NCBI RefSeq assembly: GCF_036323735.1
Contig: NC_086034.1
Location: forward strand, 13,904,001 to 13,968,000
Length of the DNA stretch: 64,000 nucleotides
Reading direction: 5' to 3'
Origin: Rattus norvegicus
Lineage: Eukaryota > Chordata > Mammalia > Rodentia > Muridae
The notes beneath the pieces were generated by a model. The model had not been told where the DNA came from and made no database searches. It saw only the letters and a list, made by a program, of their open reading frames with translations. The position numbers and the translations under genes were made by a program. Shown here piece after piece: positions 24,568 to 36,511 of this stretch. The stretch's first letter is position 1; each line of letters begins with the position of its first letter.

Positions 24568-25095
24568 TGGGAGACCCCCCCAAGTGAGACACAAGAACGG
24601 AGTTTGATGCAAACACGAGAGGTTTATTTTCCATTGCATTGGGGTCGACTTTCAGTCAGCCCCTCATGGCAAGTGACTAGAAGGCAACCCCAAATGGCTA
24701 TAAGCAGTTTTTATACTTTTGGGGGTTACAGGTTGCATCAGCAAAGTTACAGTTTAAAGTTATTGGCTAAGCATATTGACCTTTGAATCTAGCAAGTATA
24801 TGACATGCATTCGAACTCTATCTGGAACTAGAGGGCCAGATGACTATGTCAGTACTATCTTTGGATTTTCAAGAATGTCCCTGCCCCTCATGAGAACTGT
24901 GGGTGGAGAATGGGACTTGGCCTACCCTTGACCCAAAGTGGGAAGCTGGTACTTGACCTAATCTTGAACTGAGGTGGTGGGTTAAAGCTGGCGAAAGCCC
25001 TAAGGTCCTCATAACCTACCTACTTTCTACCAGGCCACGCCTCCTAATAGTTCTTATGCTTTAGTAAGAACTAGGGTCCTTCACTGCCCCCTACA
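24568..25095 (-). mobile_element. solo retroviral-type LTR (~528 bp)
   Basis: On the minus strand the element starts TGTAGGGGGC, has a TATA box TATAAAAA at 24708-24715, an AATAAA signal at 24623-24628 (80 bp downstream, as expected for a short R region), and ends GGGTCTCCCA. TG...CA termini fit an LTR. No internal retroviral sequence is attached, so it is solo or fragmentary. No matching target duplication was found. It interrupts the old L1-type repeat. Class not certain. Confidence 0.65.
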
Positions 25096-25930
25096 GGATT
25101 CATGAGACCTCCAGATCTCATGCCCTCGAGACCAGCTCTACACAAGCTTAGGGCCTACTCTCCCAAGTGCTGCAGTGATCTAGGGGCAGGATCAGCCCTC
25201 TTGCTCTCATATCCTCAGGCATAGCTCCACTGTGTTCCTGGACAATGTACAGGGCCTGCTCTCCTCACACTTCTCTCACTCTCATGATCTCTGGCCAGGT
25301 CTCCCAGGTCAATTCTCTCAACTATGGAAGGTGGTAACAGGGGAATGGAGAGAACATCTCCCTGTACCCAACCACCTCATGCCAGATGAGTGGCAGGGCA
25401 AGCTTTCTCGTGCTCACAGTCTCTGAACTGATTCTACTGTACACTATGATGTCTAGTCTAGGTGCAGGACCAGCTCTCCTGAGTACTCAGAAAGGGAGGA
25501 GCTGGGCTAGTTTTGCACAACCTTTGGACTTTTATATTGTCCCAGGTAGATGCCCAGAGCAGTGATGTCCAATGGTCAATAATGGCAATATAACCCACGG
25601 ACTTCAACACTTGGCCCCTGCTGCTGCATGGCCACTGACCCAGACATGGCCCTTAGTGACAGCATTGGTTCTGACCTCACAGTGGCATCAAGTGGTGTGG
25701 CTGGCTACTTATAACAGCCTATTCCTCTCCATACTTGCGTCTCCAGCTCCAAATCTCTTCATAATGCAAAAACTGCCTCTTTTCTCTTCCAACTGCCTCC
25801 CACCTACTGGCACATTGCAGTGTCTTCCTCTACAGGTGGGCTATGTAACTGAGAGGCCTCTGGATGACCTCCTTTACCTGTGCCATGTGGCACTCAGTAA
25901 AGGTATCTTAAGGCCTAGGTGGGGACCCTT
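25096..25930 (-). mobile_element. old L1-type 3' region, segment 3
   Basis: Resumes the repeat split by the LTR. It contains recurring blocks such as 'aggggcaggatcagccctc' and 'aggtgcaggaccagctctcctgag', and later 'acttcaacacttggcccctgctgctgcatgg'. A 160-codon frame (25572-26054) overlaps it and is not coding by any sign I can see. Confidence 0.45.
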
Positions 25931-27590
25931 GTCCTCATCCTTAGGAACTACTTCTGGTACAGAGAGGCTCTGCTTTCTTCCCTTCCCTTCAGCTCTCACC
26001 CATAATAAACTTCCTTCTGAGACTCATTCTTCAAATTATCTTTCAAGTTCATGAGATAAAAGCCCGGGAGCTCAATGGTATGGAGCGGCTTCAGTAATTG
26101 CTGATTTTCTCATAGCCTAACCTCCCAAATTATATCCACCTGAAATGAGAAAGGTGGTGGCCTTCAAGGAACCCCTTCAAGCCCCTCTAATTTACTTCTA
26201 CCTCATAGCAGCTGCTTAGATTAGAACCATTCTCATTACTCCCCCTGGGTCATTTACCATACCATGCCTGTAAATGTTTTAAACTGTTTATTCTGCTCCA
26301 AATTTTAGCTCTTCTTATTTATACCTTCTTACTGAGTGAAGAGCTATAAGTCATGCTACGTAGAATCTGAAAACAATGAGATTTGACTAAGTAATATTGA
26401 TAAAATGAAAGCACATACTGTAAATGAAGGATACCTTAAAGTATACTGTAGTTATAAAGAAGTATAATTACTACTCATTTGCAAAATCAAATAAATGGGC
26501 TCTGTGGAAATCACTTAGAAACTAAGAGCATAAAAAACACAGAAGTTCACACAAATGAATAAGAAAGAAGTATTTTTCAGTCTTTGCTAGAAGACTCAGG
26601 TGAAAATAAGAGAAAATAAAAAGATCAAAGACTGATTTTTTTGTATCAAGATATAAAATACTAAGATACATAAAGTCATATTAAAATACTAAGATACGTA
26701 AAGTCATATATTATTCATCATTTTATAGGAGGAAAATAACAAGTATGGGTTATTTAAAGAATGCACACACGTCTGGACACTTGGCTAGTCTATTATTGTA
26801 CTTTTGTCATAGCTAAGGGTTTAAATCTAAATACACAGTCCTATCTCAGAAACAAGTAAGTTTCACATTAAAAAATAAACCCATTTCAATATATCAATAT
26901 ATCGATGTGTTAGCAAGATAAACAAGGCCTCTTAGTCAAAAACTCCAGTCAAGAGAATGCAGTCTCTAGCCCAGAAAGAGACCTGATATTCCAGTTGGGC
27001 CAGGCCAATTACCTACCCATGGTGTCAGCCTTAGGATGCAGCAGGGCTTTCCTCAAGCCCTACAGCAGTGGCAGGCAGAAAGAGTAGTTAGTCCTTTAAT
27101 GAGATGGTGTAAATTGCTTTCCCAGAATCCCCAACCTTAACATGATATTCTACAGGGCCACAGCCAGGAGACATCCTAAGTCTGCTTACCATTGTGCATT
27201 ATTCAAAAAGGCATAATTCCCCCCTTTCTTTTTTCTAAGCATGCTTTCCTTAACCTGTGTTTTCCTAGGATTTTAGTCCTTACCTCTTCTATGCTGCTTC
27301 CTTCTCTTATATGTGTCTGCCCTCCGTTGCAAGTTAAATCGAGTGGTTTTATTTTTTATGTCTCTCCTGTAACTGGACAACTGCTAAAGTTTGCAGTTTG
27401 TCTGCTTTGTCATGTTTGTTTGTTTGTTTGAATTCCTTTGAAACTCTAATAAAAGTTTCCTTGAGTTTCCATTTGGGTTCATTCATAAATAATTTTACTA
27501 ATAAGACTAGGAACCTCTAGAGAGTACCAGTTTTTCCTGTATCATCTGGTGATGAGGAAGGCACTACCTACAAGTCTGATAACAGACAGA
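25931..27590. other. single-copy DNA
   Basis: An 'agatac(a/g)taaagtcatat' duplication lies at about 26663-26712. No gene recognised. Confidence 0.4.
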
Positions 27591-27775
27591 CTCAGTAGCT
27601 AACTCATCCATAAAATCTGGATTCAAATTCCAGGACCCACACAAAGGGTAATAACTACTTATAATTCCAGTTCCAGAGAACCTGACACTTCCTCGTGGCC
27701 TCAGAGGGCACTAGGCATACATAAGCTGCACACACATACATGAAGGCAAAACACTCCCATGTATGAAATAACTTG
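27591..27775 (+). mobile_element. B3-type SINE remnant
   Basis: 'agactcagtagctaactc', 'ggattcaaattccaggacccac' and 'cctcgtggcctcagagggcactaggcatac' follow the B3 order, with a CA-rich end. Confidence 0.65.
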
Positions 27776-28743
27776 ATTTTTTTTTTAATTAAAGTGGGAT
27801 TTTTATAGAAGCCATGTAAGAAACACTGTTGTATCTTAGAAATGTTTTCTTAGATGAAATCTTGGAGAAAAAAAATCAGCATTCGTTTAAGACAAAAAGT
27901 GTGTTATAAGCCAGGAAAAGAAGAAAAAAATTCCATAAAGCATGGGTGTCATGAAAATAACACCAAAACCCATTCAAGGATAAAATATTTTGTGAATTCC
28001 CATCAGAATTGATTTAAGATAAAGAAAATCCCTTTACCATTTCTAGGGTATAAATGGACAGGATAATCACTTCTTTCCTAACTTTATCTGAAGTGCTAAT
28101 CGACCACAATTTACACAGATTATTTTCACTGCCAATTTGATTAGCATATGATATAGATTCCCTAAGGGACCAGTCAATAGCAAGGTTCCAAAAATAGAGG
28201 CAGGTCTTAGGCATTAGTTTGAGTAACAAAAGAAGATTTAACAGTGACAGTTTAAGACTTTTCCAAGGTTTGATAGATGCTATAAACAAAACATTAGTTA
28301 CTAAAATTCTAATGATCCTTTATTTAGTAAATAACACAAGAGGATGTCTGGAATGAACTTCTGTTGAACAGGGAACATTTGACATCTTTATTTGTATTTT
28401 TGCAAATGCAGGTTAAAATGTCCTACATTTGAGTCAAGATAATTGGTTGGATAAGATAGGATGTTATGAGAGATAGAATCCAGCTCAGACCTAATTGAGA
28501 AACCTTTAGAATAAAACGATATTTGGAACTGGCACAGGACACATTTAACTCATAATTGCACTCATATTATCTTAAAACTTGTAGCAATCCAAATTAAATT
28601 TTGATGGCAGAGAACTGCATATGTTATATACACAAATTTAGAGCAACTGTAAAACTTTTATGGTGCTGCAATAATAATTTGGAATTCTATAATCACACAT
28701 TGTATTAACTTGGATTTTAGAGACATTTTCTTGCTTGCTTGGC

Positions 28744-28745
<2 letters not shown>
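27776..28745. other. single-copy DNA
   Basis: Nothing recognised. Confidence 0.4.

Positions 28746-28808
<63 letters not shown>
28746..28808 (+). repeat. (TG)n then (CTGT)n compound microsatellite
   Basis: TG units to 28780, then CTGT units to 28808. Confidence 0.96.
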
Positions 28809-28864
28809 GTGTCTGCTTGTGTGTGTTTTAAATTTTGTTTGTTTTATTTGTTTATTTAGTTTTG

Positions 28865-28965
28865 TTTGTTCTTTTAGACAAAGTTTCACTATGTATCCCA
28901 GGCTGCTCTAAAATTTTAAATAATCATTTTTCTCCATCTTTCCACACTGCTGGAATTATAATTGT
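28865..28965 (-). mobile_element. B1-like SINE fragment
   Basis: 'gacaaagtttcactatgtatcccaggctgctctaaaa' then 'ccacactgctggaattata' is the reverse complement of a B1 body. It sits beside a TTTG-rich tract. Confidence 0.65.
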
Positions 28966-29067
28966 AAGTCAATATTGCTACAAGGAAAAGAAAAGAAACA
29001 TTGCAATGTTTATTGGATTAATTTTCGTGCTTTGTCAAAGAGGAACGTGTTTAAAAAGTACTGAAAA

Positions 29068-29161
29068 GGGGTTGGGGATTTAGCTCAGTGGTAGAGCACT
29101 TGCCTAGCAAGCGCAAGGCCCTGGGTTCAGTCCCCAGCTCCGAAAAAAAGAAAAAAGAAAA
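29068..29161 (+). mobile_element. ID SINE with 15 bp target-site duplication
   Basis: A full ID core starting 'ggggttggggatttagctca' with an A-rich tail containing G interruptions. Identical flanks 'aaaaagtactgaaaa' lie at 29053-29067 and 29162-29176. Young insertion. Confidence 0.97.
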
Positions 29162-29176
29162 AAAAAGTACTGAAAA

Positions 29177-31380
29177 ATAGGCATTATAATTCAAGAAATG
29201 ATCCACAATAATAATTTATTTCAATTCAATATTGGATTTGTTGACAAAAGCAATCCTGACTAGATGCAAGAATGTAATCGCCTTTTGAAATAATCGAAGG
29301 AAAATTTTTCACTTAAAAATATAATTAAAATTGAAAATATGTGTATTTGGTGCTTTAATCAAACATATATTTCTTGGAACTTATGCAGGTATTTTCACTC
29401 TAAAAAATATTGTGAACCTCAGATAACATTCTTGGTAGTGTCTGACAATTTCATTATAAATATATATATATATATATATATATTTATAAACAAAAATAAA
29501 ATTTGAACAAAAAATAATTGCAAAGTGGAAATCATTGATAACCTGAACCTGAAAAGTTTCAGAGGAGGGTCAGTGTGATTCTGAGTGTGTAGCTACACAG
29601 ATTTTAGGGAGCAGAGGAGAAGAAAAAAATGATCTGAGTTTAAGCAGAAAACATGGTCCACAGGTTTGGCTTTACAGAAGAACTAGGGGAGATACTAAAG
29701 ATACTCAAAATGTGTTTTGATTTTTAAAATTTTGAAAAAAAATGTCATTAATATGTGCTCAAAGATCCGAAATCCACAAATGAAATCAATGGACTGAGAA
29801 CATGAAAAAGGAGACTAGCATCTCAAGTTCAAATGTAGAGACAGAGCTTCTGGAAGGCTGTATAAAGATCATCAGTAAGAAAGCTCCACTGTGGGGCCCA
29901 GACATCTGTGGGGAGTAAACTGGAGGTGTGAACGTTCACCCACTCTCTTCTTGTAATACTGGGAGATATTTATGCATATTCTTTTTTGAGTAACAATAAC
30001 AGCATTTATAAATGCTCTGCATGTTTTCTTCTGTCCCTTCCACAATATCCTTGGAATATCTATTACAGCATGCTTCAATTATACCTGCTTTTGTCACTAA
30101 TATATGGGACACTTACTTTCAACTCATTATGTTACGATGGGGGATATTTTTTTTAATCTTAAGTATATTTTTTTTCATTTTCATTGAAATCAAACAATGA
30201 GGGTTTCTTTATTATGAAGTTTATCTTTTCTTATAGGCTCGTTCAGAGACTCCTGTGAGCCAATAAGGATCTATCCTGGTACGTAATTGGTGATGCACAC
30301 CAGGGAAGACATAATTAAATGTATCCTCCCTGTCACTTGCAGGTCAAATACATGCTTCTTGGAGTAGAGTCAAACAGGGGGAGAACATTTATAAATGGTG
30401 CTCCCAAATGAAGTCTGATTCATAATGTAAATATATTGCTGAGAAGATATTATTTCTAGGCGCATAATATTAGGTTAGAGAGAAATTAGAAAGCAAACAT
30501 CTCAGTGGACAGTATGTACCATTGCTGACAAAATCAGAGGGTTACACCCTACCAAGAACCCCTAAGGGTATGATTGGAATCCCAGGACCTACCAGACTAG
30601 CTTTATCTCTCCTAAAATTATCCCACCCATGGTAATTGGGTAATTGACTTCTTCCCCATGAGCAAATGACCTTGTTCTTTGACTATGAATTCTACATTGG
30701 AAAAAGGAGGACTTAAATCCCAAAAAGAACCATTTTGGAATGAGTGTTATCTGGGAACTTTTTCTAAACCAGAGACTGAGATTATAGAAAACCAATTCCT
30801 TACATCAACTGGCACAAGTTTGAGAACTAACTAACTGAGAAGAAAAGTGTATGTGGTAGGAGATTCTCCTCCATCATTCTGTAACTGTTGGGAACACAGA
30901 GGTCAGCAGAGGAGCATTCCAGATTTGCATGAGATTCTGAAATTCTAGGTGATAAGAGGACTTATCCTTTAAACCACCTGCATTTCATCTGATAGAAACA
31001 GAAAGATAATTAGGCTGGAAGCTAATTGTATAATCTTATGTCCAGGCTATGCATGACTGGAGCTTTTCTGTTTAAATATTTATCATTTTTTCTGCATATT
31101 AATTATAAACCAATATTTTTCCAAATCTCAATGTGACTCAGACTCTGTCTGAATCATAGACATTTTCTTTTCTAATGTGAAGTTTAGATTTTTTTTTTAA
31201 ATTTATCTCATAGTCGGTGATACACATGTGCCTTTAACATAGATGGGGAAGCCAGAACACCTCTGGCCTTTTAATTACTGTAACATATATCAAAGAAACA
31301 AGATTCAAAGCCAGAGAAAATATTGGAGACAACATTTACTAGACTGTTTCCAGTAGTATTGTTGGTTTCTGGGTTGAAGC
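29177..31380. other. single-copy DNA
   Basis: A pure (TA)n run lies at 29460-29483. The rest is AT-rich with no recognised gene or element. Confidence 0.4.
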
Positions 31381-31625
31381 CGAGAAAACTCACCAGAAGA
31401 TGAAATACACAAGCTTTATTTTCTGTGAGCACAGGAAGTGGCCATTTCAGGATCTGAAACCTGTCTCTTTAAAAAGATTATACAACATTGCTATAACATG
31501 GGAACACAAAGCAAGGGGAATTGGGATGGACTGTTGCACTGACCAATCATATTTTGATACAAGGGGTTAAACAAGGAAGTTGGCATCAGTGACAGGTTTT
31601 ATGAGGACACCTGGTTTCAGGATTC
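31381..31625 (-). mobile_element. possible LTR fragment
   Basis: On the minus strand an AATAAA signal at 31415-31420 is followed by a short U5-like stretch. Family and ends not identified. Confidence 0.25.
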
Positions 31626-31798
31626 TTGAGTCAAATTTTGCAGTCAGATCTCCTCCTGGACTCTGACCTGGAATCTAGAGTGATAAAGGAGCAAAGAAGA
31701 GGACAAACTGCACTTAGTCTATTAAGTCAAAGCAGGCAGCACATTCATGGCTTGTGTGCCTTTAGTTTAGATAATGGGATAATGAAGGACCCTATCAG

Positions 31799-32406
31799 TC
31801 CTACGTCAGGGAGGTCCCACTCATGAAAACACGGAGATGGAGAACGATGTAGTCAAGCAAGAGGTTTAATGATCCAGTGCACTGGGATGGCCCTGTAATC
31901 GGGACAGAGGCGACCCCCAGTAACAAAAGCAATCTCCTTTTATACAGCTGTGGAGGATAGCCTTTTGGCAACAACATGCGTTGGTCCTTGATGACACACA
32001 TTGAACCTTACATTCATCAATGGTGAGATATCTTTGGCACAGGGCTGGAGAACTGTTAAGGGCTCTTCTCTATTCGAGGTTAACTCATTTACATGGATGG
32101 TGGACTGCTACAGGGGGTTAGCTCATTTCTGGAACAGGGTGTTATCCTAAATTCTTTGGACAGTGTGTTGAAGTCCCAGCCGCCTAGGTTTCCCAAAGGC
32201 AGCCTTTGTCCTTAAGTTTGGGTCTTACAAGAACAGCATCTTCCCTCTTTACACCCTTCACTGGTTAACAGACAACATGAAACTTCTGAAGAAACAGGAC
32301 AGGAGGTAGGTTCCAGGGCCTGGGAACAGGAACTTAGTTTTGATCCTGGTTGCAGGGTGGATCTTATCCCTGAGATGGCTGAACTAAGCAAACTAACTCT
32401 TAACAA
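31799..32406 (-). mobile_element. solo retroviral-type LTR (~608 bp)
   Basis: On the minus strand the U3 begins near 'tgttaagagttag'. A TATA box TATAAAAGG lies at 31936-31944, then R, then an ATTAAA signal (31865-31870) in 'ggatcattaaacctcttgc', then a U5 ending near 'gacctccctgacg'. A 6 bp direct repeat 'tatcag' flanks it at 31793-31798 and 32407-32412, which fits a 6 bp ERVK-type duplication. With those ends the termini are not canonical TG...CA, so the boundaries are tentative. No internal viral genes are present. Confidence 0.65.
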
Positions 32407-32412
32407 TATCAG

Positions 32413-33454
32413 AGCATCTTTTAGTAGTTAGTATGTGGGTGACGGTCAGTCTTAAGTAGCCCCGAGAGGATATGTTATTGTTTTGTGGAGGTATCACAGA
32501 TGAATTTAATGGGCAGAATATCAATTTTTTGATACATGGATGTTTGATTATTTTTTAACTTCTACAGTATATCTATATAAATAGTTCCCATAATAGAGTT
32601 ATTGAAAATTCCTTTTTTTTTTTTTCTGGTGACTTGGGGCTCAGTTGTGTTATGTAAGGAGCTTCCATATTTACAGGAAAACAGGGGGAAAAAGCTTCGC
32701 AAACTTAAAAACAATTATTTTCCTAGACACTATTCAAAGATGAGACATTTTAGAGAAGTCGGTACTTTAAGGAGTATGGGGAGTTTCTCACAGAGAAATG
32801 CTTGGAATATCCTGATATAGAGATAAAGTTGCTGAAGACCAAGACTCCATCATAAGAGAACAATGGAATTCTCGGTTAATGGCTTCCTGGGTGATGACTA
32901 TTAACTCAGGTGACAGTAACTCCTTGGGGACTGTAGTCTGAGGAGAAGCTTAGTGTTTGGTTGTATTTATGTCCACGAAAGCCACCAGCAATTGGAAAAG
33001 GGTACAGTTCCTAGCTTTGTTAGGATAAGGGGTTTAATAAACTTAGTCAAATAAGCCCAGAGAATTCTCCACAACAAACTTTTCTGCAAGTGAAATGACT
33101 TCCTTATTCTCATGCTAAAGGATATCTAACTAGGTTCAGCATCTGATACTCTACTTTTGTATAACACCAAAGGAGGAAAGTGATTAGGGAAACAGTAGAG
33201 GTAGCCTAGGAACAAAAACAAACAAACAAAAAAGAAGAGATACAACTCAGGATTAATCTATTAATGAATTAAGCCAAACACACACATAGCACCTTTTTCT
33301 CATCCTGGATTTTGCATAGAGCCATAAAATCGAATTTGTGTATGTCAAACGAAAGTTGAAGAAAAACAATCTGTAGGTAGTGTGCATGGTGTGGTAAATG
33401 AGGAAAGGTGGAGAAGAAAGGAAGAAGGTATGGCTTCTTCAGTTGAATAAGAAT
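32413..33454. other. single-copy DNA
   Basis: Nothing recognised. Confidence 0.4.
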
Positions 33455-33770
33455 GGCCTGCAGGTATTTGAATGCTTGGTCTTAGCTTGTGGTGCTCTTT
33501 AGGCAGGTGGTTGAACTTTTGAGTTATTAGAGTTTGCTACAGGCATTCTGTTACTGGAGGAGTGTTGTAGCAGTTCTTGTCCTTGCCCCAATTCCCATTT
33601 GCTCTCTGCTTTGTGTTACATGTTATGCTTCAGGCTGCCAGCTCTCAGGCCTACCCTGCCATTATGGACTCTATCCCTGGAACCAAATAAGCTCTTTCTT
33701 TTTTTCTTCTATGAATCACTTTTACTCATGTTTTATCACAGAAGCACAATAGTAACCATTAAAGGCTGTA
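33455..33770 (+). mobile_element. MaLR-like LTR fragment
   Basis: 'gaatgcttggtcttagcttgtgg' near the start, 'ccctgccattatggactctatccctggaaccaaataagctctttc' and an end 'catgttttatcacagaagcacaatagtaacca' follow the sense-strand layout of rodent MaLR LTRs. Confidence 0.55.
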
Positions 33771-33840
33771 CCGTGTGATATGAACAAAGTACAGTATCTA
33801 TTTGTACAAAGATATTTTAGGAAGTGTTGAGTTTCGGACC

Positions 33841-33950
33841 TGGGACAAGGGACTGAGGTGTATATTTTGCATATCATATCTGGCCTGGCCTCCAGGTTCC
33901 CCCAGCATCTCCCAGTCCCTATCTGGCATACCCTTCCCCCAACCCTGAAC
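33841..33950. repeat. copy 1 of a ~105 bp unit repeated at 35745
   Basis: Shares 'ctgagg/atg(t/c)atattttgcatac/t', 'cctccaggtt(c)ccc(c)agcatc' and 'ggcataccct' with 35745-35850 in the same orientation. Probably part of an old interspersed repeat I cannot name. Confidence 0.5.
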
Positions 33951-34484
33951 TCAAACCCCCTATTCCATCCCCTGTTCTCTGTGCTTCTGTGAGGGTGCTC
34001 ACTCAACCACCTAACCACTCCCACCTCACCATCCTGGTATTCACCTACACTGGGGCATCAAGCCTTCACAGAACCAAGAGCCTGCCCTCCTATTGATGCC
34101 TGACAAGGCCATCCTCTGCTACATATGCAGCTGGAGCCATGGGTTGCTCCATATGTACTCTTTTTTTTGGTGGTTCAGTCCCTGGGAGCTCTGTAGGGTC
34201 GGGTTAGTTGACATTGTTATTCTTCCTATGGAAACTGTTTTAGCTACTTCAGTCCTTTCTCTAACTTCTCCATTGGGGTTCTTGTGTTCAATCCAGTGGT
34301 TGGCTGCAGCATCTGCCTCTGTATTTGTCAGGCTGTATTGGAGCCTTTCAGGAGACAGCTATATCAGTCTCCTGTCAGCAAGTACTTCTTGGCATCCCCA
34401 ATAGTGTCTGGGTTTGGTGTCTATATATGGGGTAGATGGAGACAAAGTGTGAGACTGAAGGGCCATGCGGAGACTGCCCCACCT
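33951..34484 (-). mobile_element. L1 3'-UTR piece with inverted 5' tip
   Basis: 33951 to about 34440 is minus-strand L1 3' UTR ('tgtgcttctgtgagggtgctc', 'aatagtgtctgggtttggtgtctata'). From about 34441 to 34484 the sequence flips: 'gacaaagtgtgagactgaag' to 'agactgccccacct' is the immediately upstream L1 3'-UTR sequence in plus orientation. This is the 5'-inversion structure expected from twin priming. No ORF is preserved and no target duplication was found. Confidence 0.7.
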
Positions 34485-35744
34485 CCATCTTTCTTAAAAG
34501 CACCAACAGGTTGCCTGAGCAGAGCAACAGGTTTCCAAAAGACACTTTTAATTTGAAATAAAATTTCTCACAAAAGCTACTGTACCTAAAAAAATAGAAG
34601 TTCATAGCCAGTAACCTTATAAATGATCATATCCTTTAATGTGTTCAGAATTATATTAAAGTCATGTTGAGAACTGATGGCGTTAATTATTAAAGGTTTA
34701 CTTAGCCTCCTGTTTTATGTTTGCTAGCTGTATTATTTAGAATAACTAAAAGCAGACACAGATTGTCTAACTCAGATAATGTGTAGTAAGTATTTGAATA
34801 TGGGCTTTAAATTTTAAACTTAAGATGCTTAAAATGACAGAGACTCTCAAATCCTATCAATAACACCCCCAAGCTCTCCAAGAAAATTTAGGCAGAACAA
34901 AAAAGGACTCCACCTTGATTGCAGTACAATAACCACTGTAAAAGATCCATTGCCTTGCCTTCTGCTAAGGCTCAGCCTCAACTTTGGACAAGCAGGAATG
35001 CCATACATGCCTCAAGTTACTTAAGACAAAGCAAGCTCAGTTTCCCATATTCCTCCTCCACAGGAAGGTCTCTCAGATTTTTTGACCCTGGCAGCCAAAG
35101 ATTGATCCTGCCCTGGTACTATGTCCTCAATGAAGCCATCAGCATCACAGAAATCTAGTGAGGTAACTGGGAAATGCAGAACTGTCACTTTAACTGACCT
35201 TCGCATATATCACAGGTCTTTGAGGGGCTTGAACCCAGTGATCAATCACTAATGTCTCATGGTAAATAAGTGGATAAGACTCAACCACCTCTACCTACCC
35301 ATTCCTAAGGATGGGATCAATTTCCCTGGTCCTGGCCCAGGAACCTCAGCCCTTAGCCCTCCTCCAACTACCAAGATCATGAGAGTTTGAAATGTACACC
35401 ACCCCCACAATGGTTTTTCTTCCTAAACTCTTATCTTACTGCTCCTAACATCTAGGTGTTCTCTCAGAACCTGTGTCTAGGAAAGTTCCAACATAGTAAC
35501 CAACAGGTGCTCTGGCCCAGCCTCATAAATGCTGCAACTGGGCATACATACTCCTTCCCCAAGATGGCCCCACAACCTGGACAGCAGTAAAACAACCAAC
35601 TCTTCTTGCATTTGGCTAACATTCCAGCTTTTTGTCAACACTTCAAAGCTGCACCCCACTGTCAGCAGGAAGTAGTCATGATGGTTATGGTATCTCATAT
35701 TCAATTATAATCAAAGAATGGCTGGAATGTTTCCATTCAGACCC
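34485..35744. other. unclassified, partly repeat-like DNA
   Basis: 34820-35744 has the composition and CpG decay of an old repeat or ERV fragment. I cannot name it, and no intact frame is present. Confidence 0.3.
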
Positions 35745-35850
35745 AAAGAACTGAGATGCATATTTTGCATACCAAAGCAGACCTAACCTCCAGGTTTCCC
35801 AGCATCCCTCAGTGCCTACCTAGCATACCCTGCCCCCATTCCTCAACTCT
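35745..35850. repeat. copy 2 of the ~105 bp unit
   Basis: Partner of 33841-33950, about 1.9 kb downstream in direct orientation. Confidence 0.5.
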
Positions 35851-36038
35851 CCAGACTAGGACTTGGGCTGCAGTTCCCTCGAGGCTCTGTAAAATATCCT
35901 CTATACATATAGAATATATATCCAGACATTTGGTGCCTCTCTTTCTCTGCATGTACACCCTTTCTCTTTCTTTCCTCCTACCCCTTCTTCCCATGGCAAC
36001 TCCCCTGGCCTCAATATAATCTTGAATTGGCTCATTTC

Positions 36039-36041
<3 letters not shown>

Positions 36042-36088
<47 letters not shown>

Positions 36089-36121
36089 CTATAGAGAGGG
36101 AGGGAGGGAGGGAGGGAAGAA

Positions 36122-36186
<65 letters not shown>

Positions 36187-36187
36187 A
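36042..36187 (+). repeat. (TG)n + (GGGA)n + (GA)n compound repeat
   Basis: TG units 36042-36086, GGGA units about 36097-36118, GA units to 36187. Nearly pure purine on the plus strand after 36094. Confidence 0.97.
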
Positions 36188-36503
36188 TATGAGTCAAACA
36201 AGCAAAAATGACCAGCAAGAGAGTCAACTCATAGTTTGAAAGTTGTGATTCTCCTACAATTTGGGTTTAGAATTTTCACCAAAGACCCATATATGGAAGG
36301 ATTTCTTTCACTTCAGCATCTATATTGTGACATGGGGAGACTTAAAGAGGTGTGTCTTCCCCATACAACTCATTTATCATGGAAAAGTGCACCTGGTGCC
36401 TACATAGGGCCTTTATTCCACATTTGTGAGTCTTTGGTACAGGACGGTACTCTGCATGTTACAAAAAGAGAACAGTAAACACCCAGCCAACTACAAACCT
36501 TTA
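36188..36503. other. single-copy DNA
   Basis: No feature recognised. Confidence 0.4.
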
Positions 36504-36511
36504 AATCTAAA

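Noticed and set aside
25572..26054. 160-codon plus-strand frame
   Set aside because: It overlaps an old interspersed repeat, with no domain, splice context or promoter.
35809..36239. 130-, 108- and 70-codon frames near 36 kb
   Set aside because: They read through the TG and GA microsatellites on both strands.
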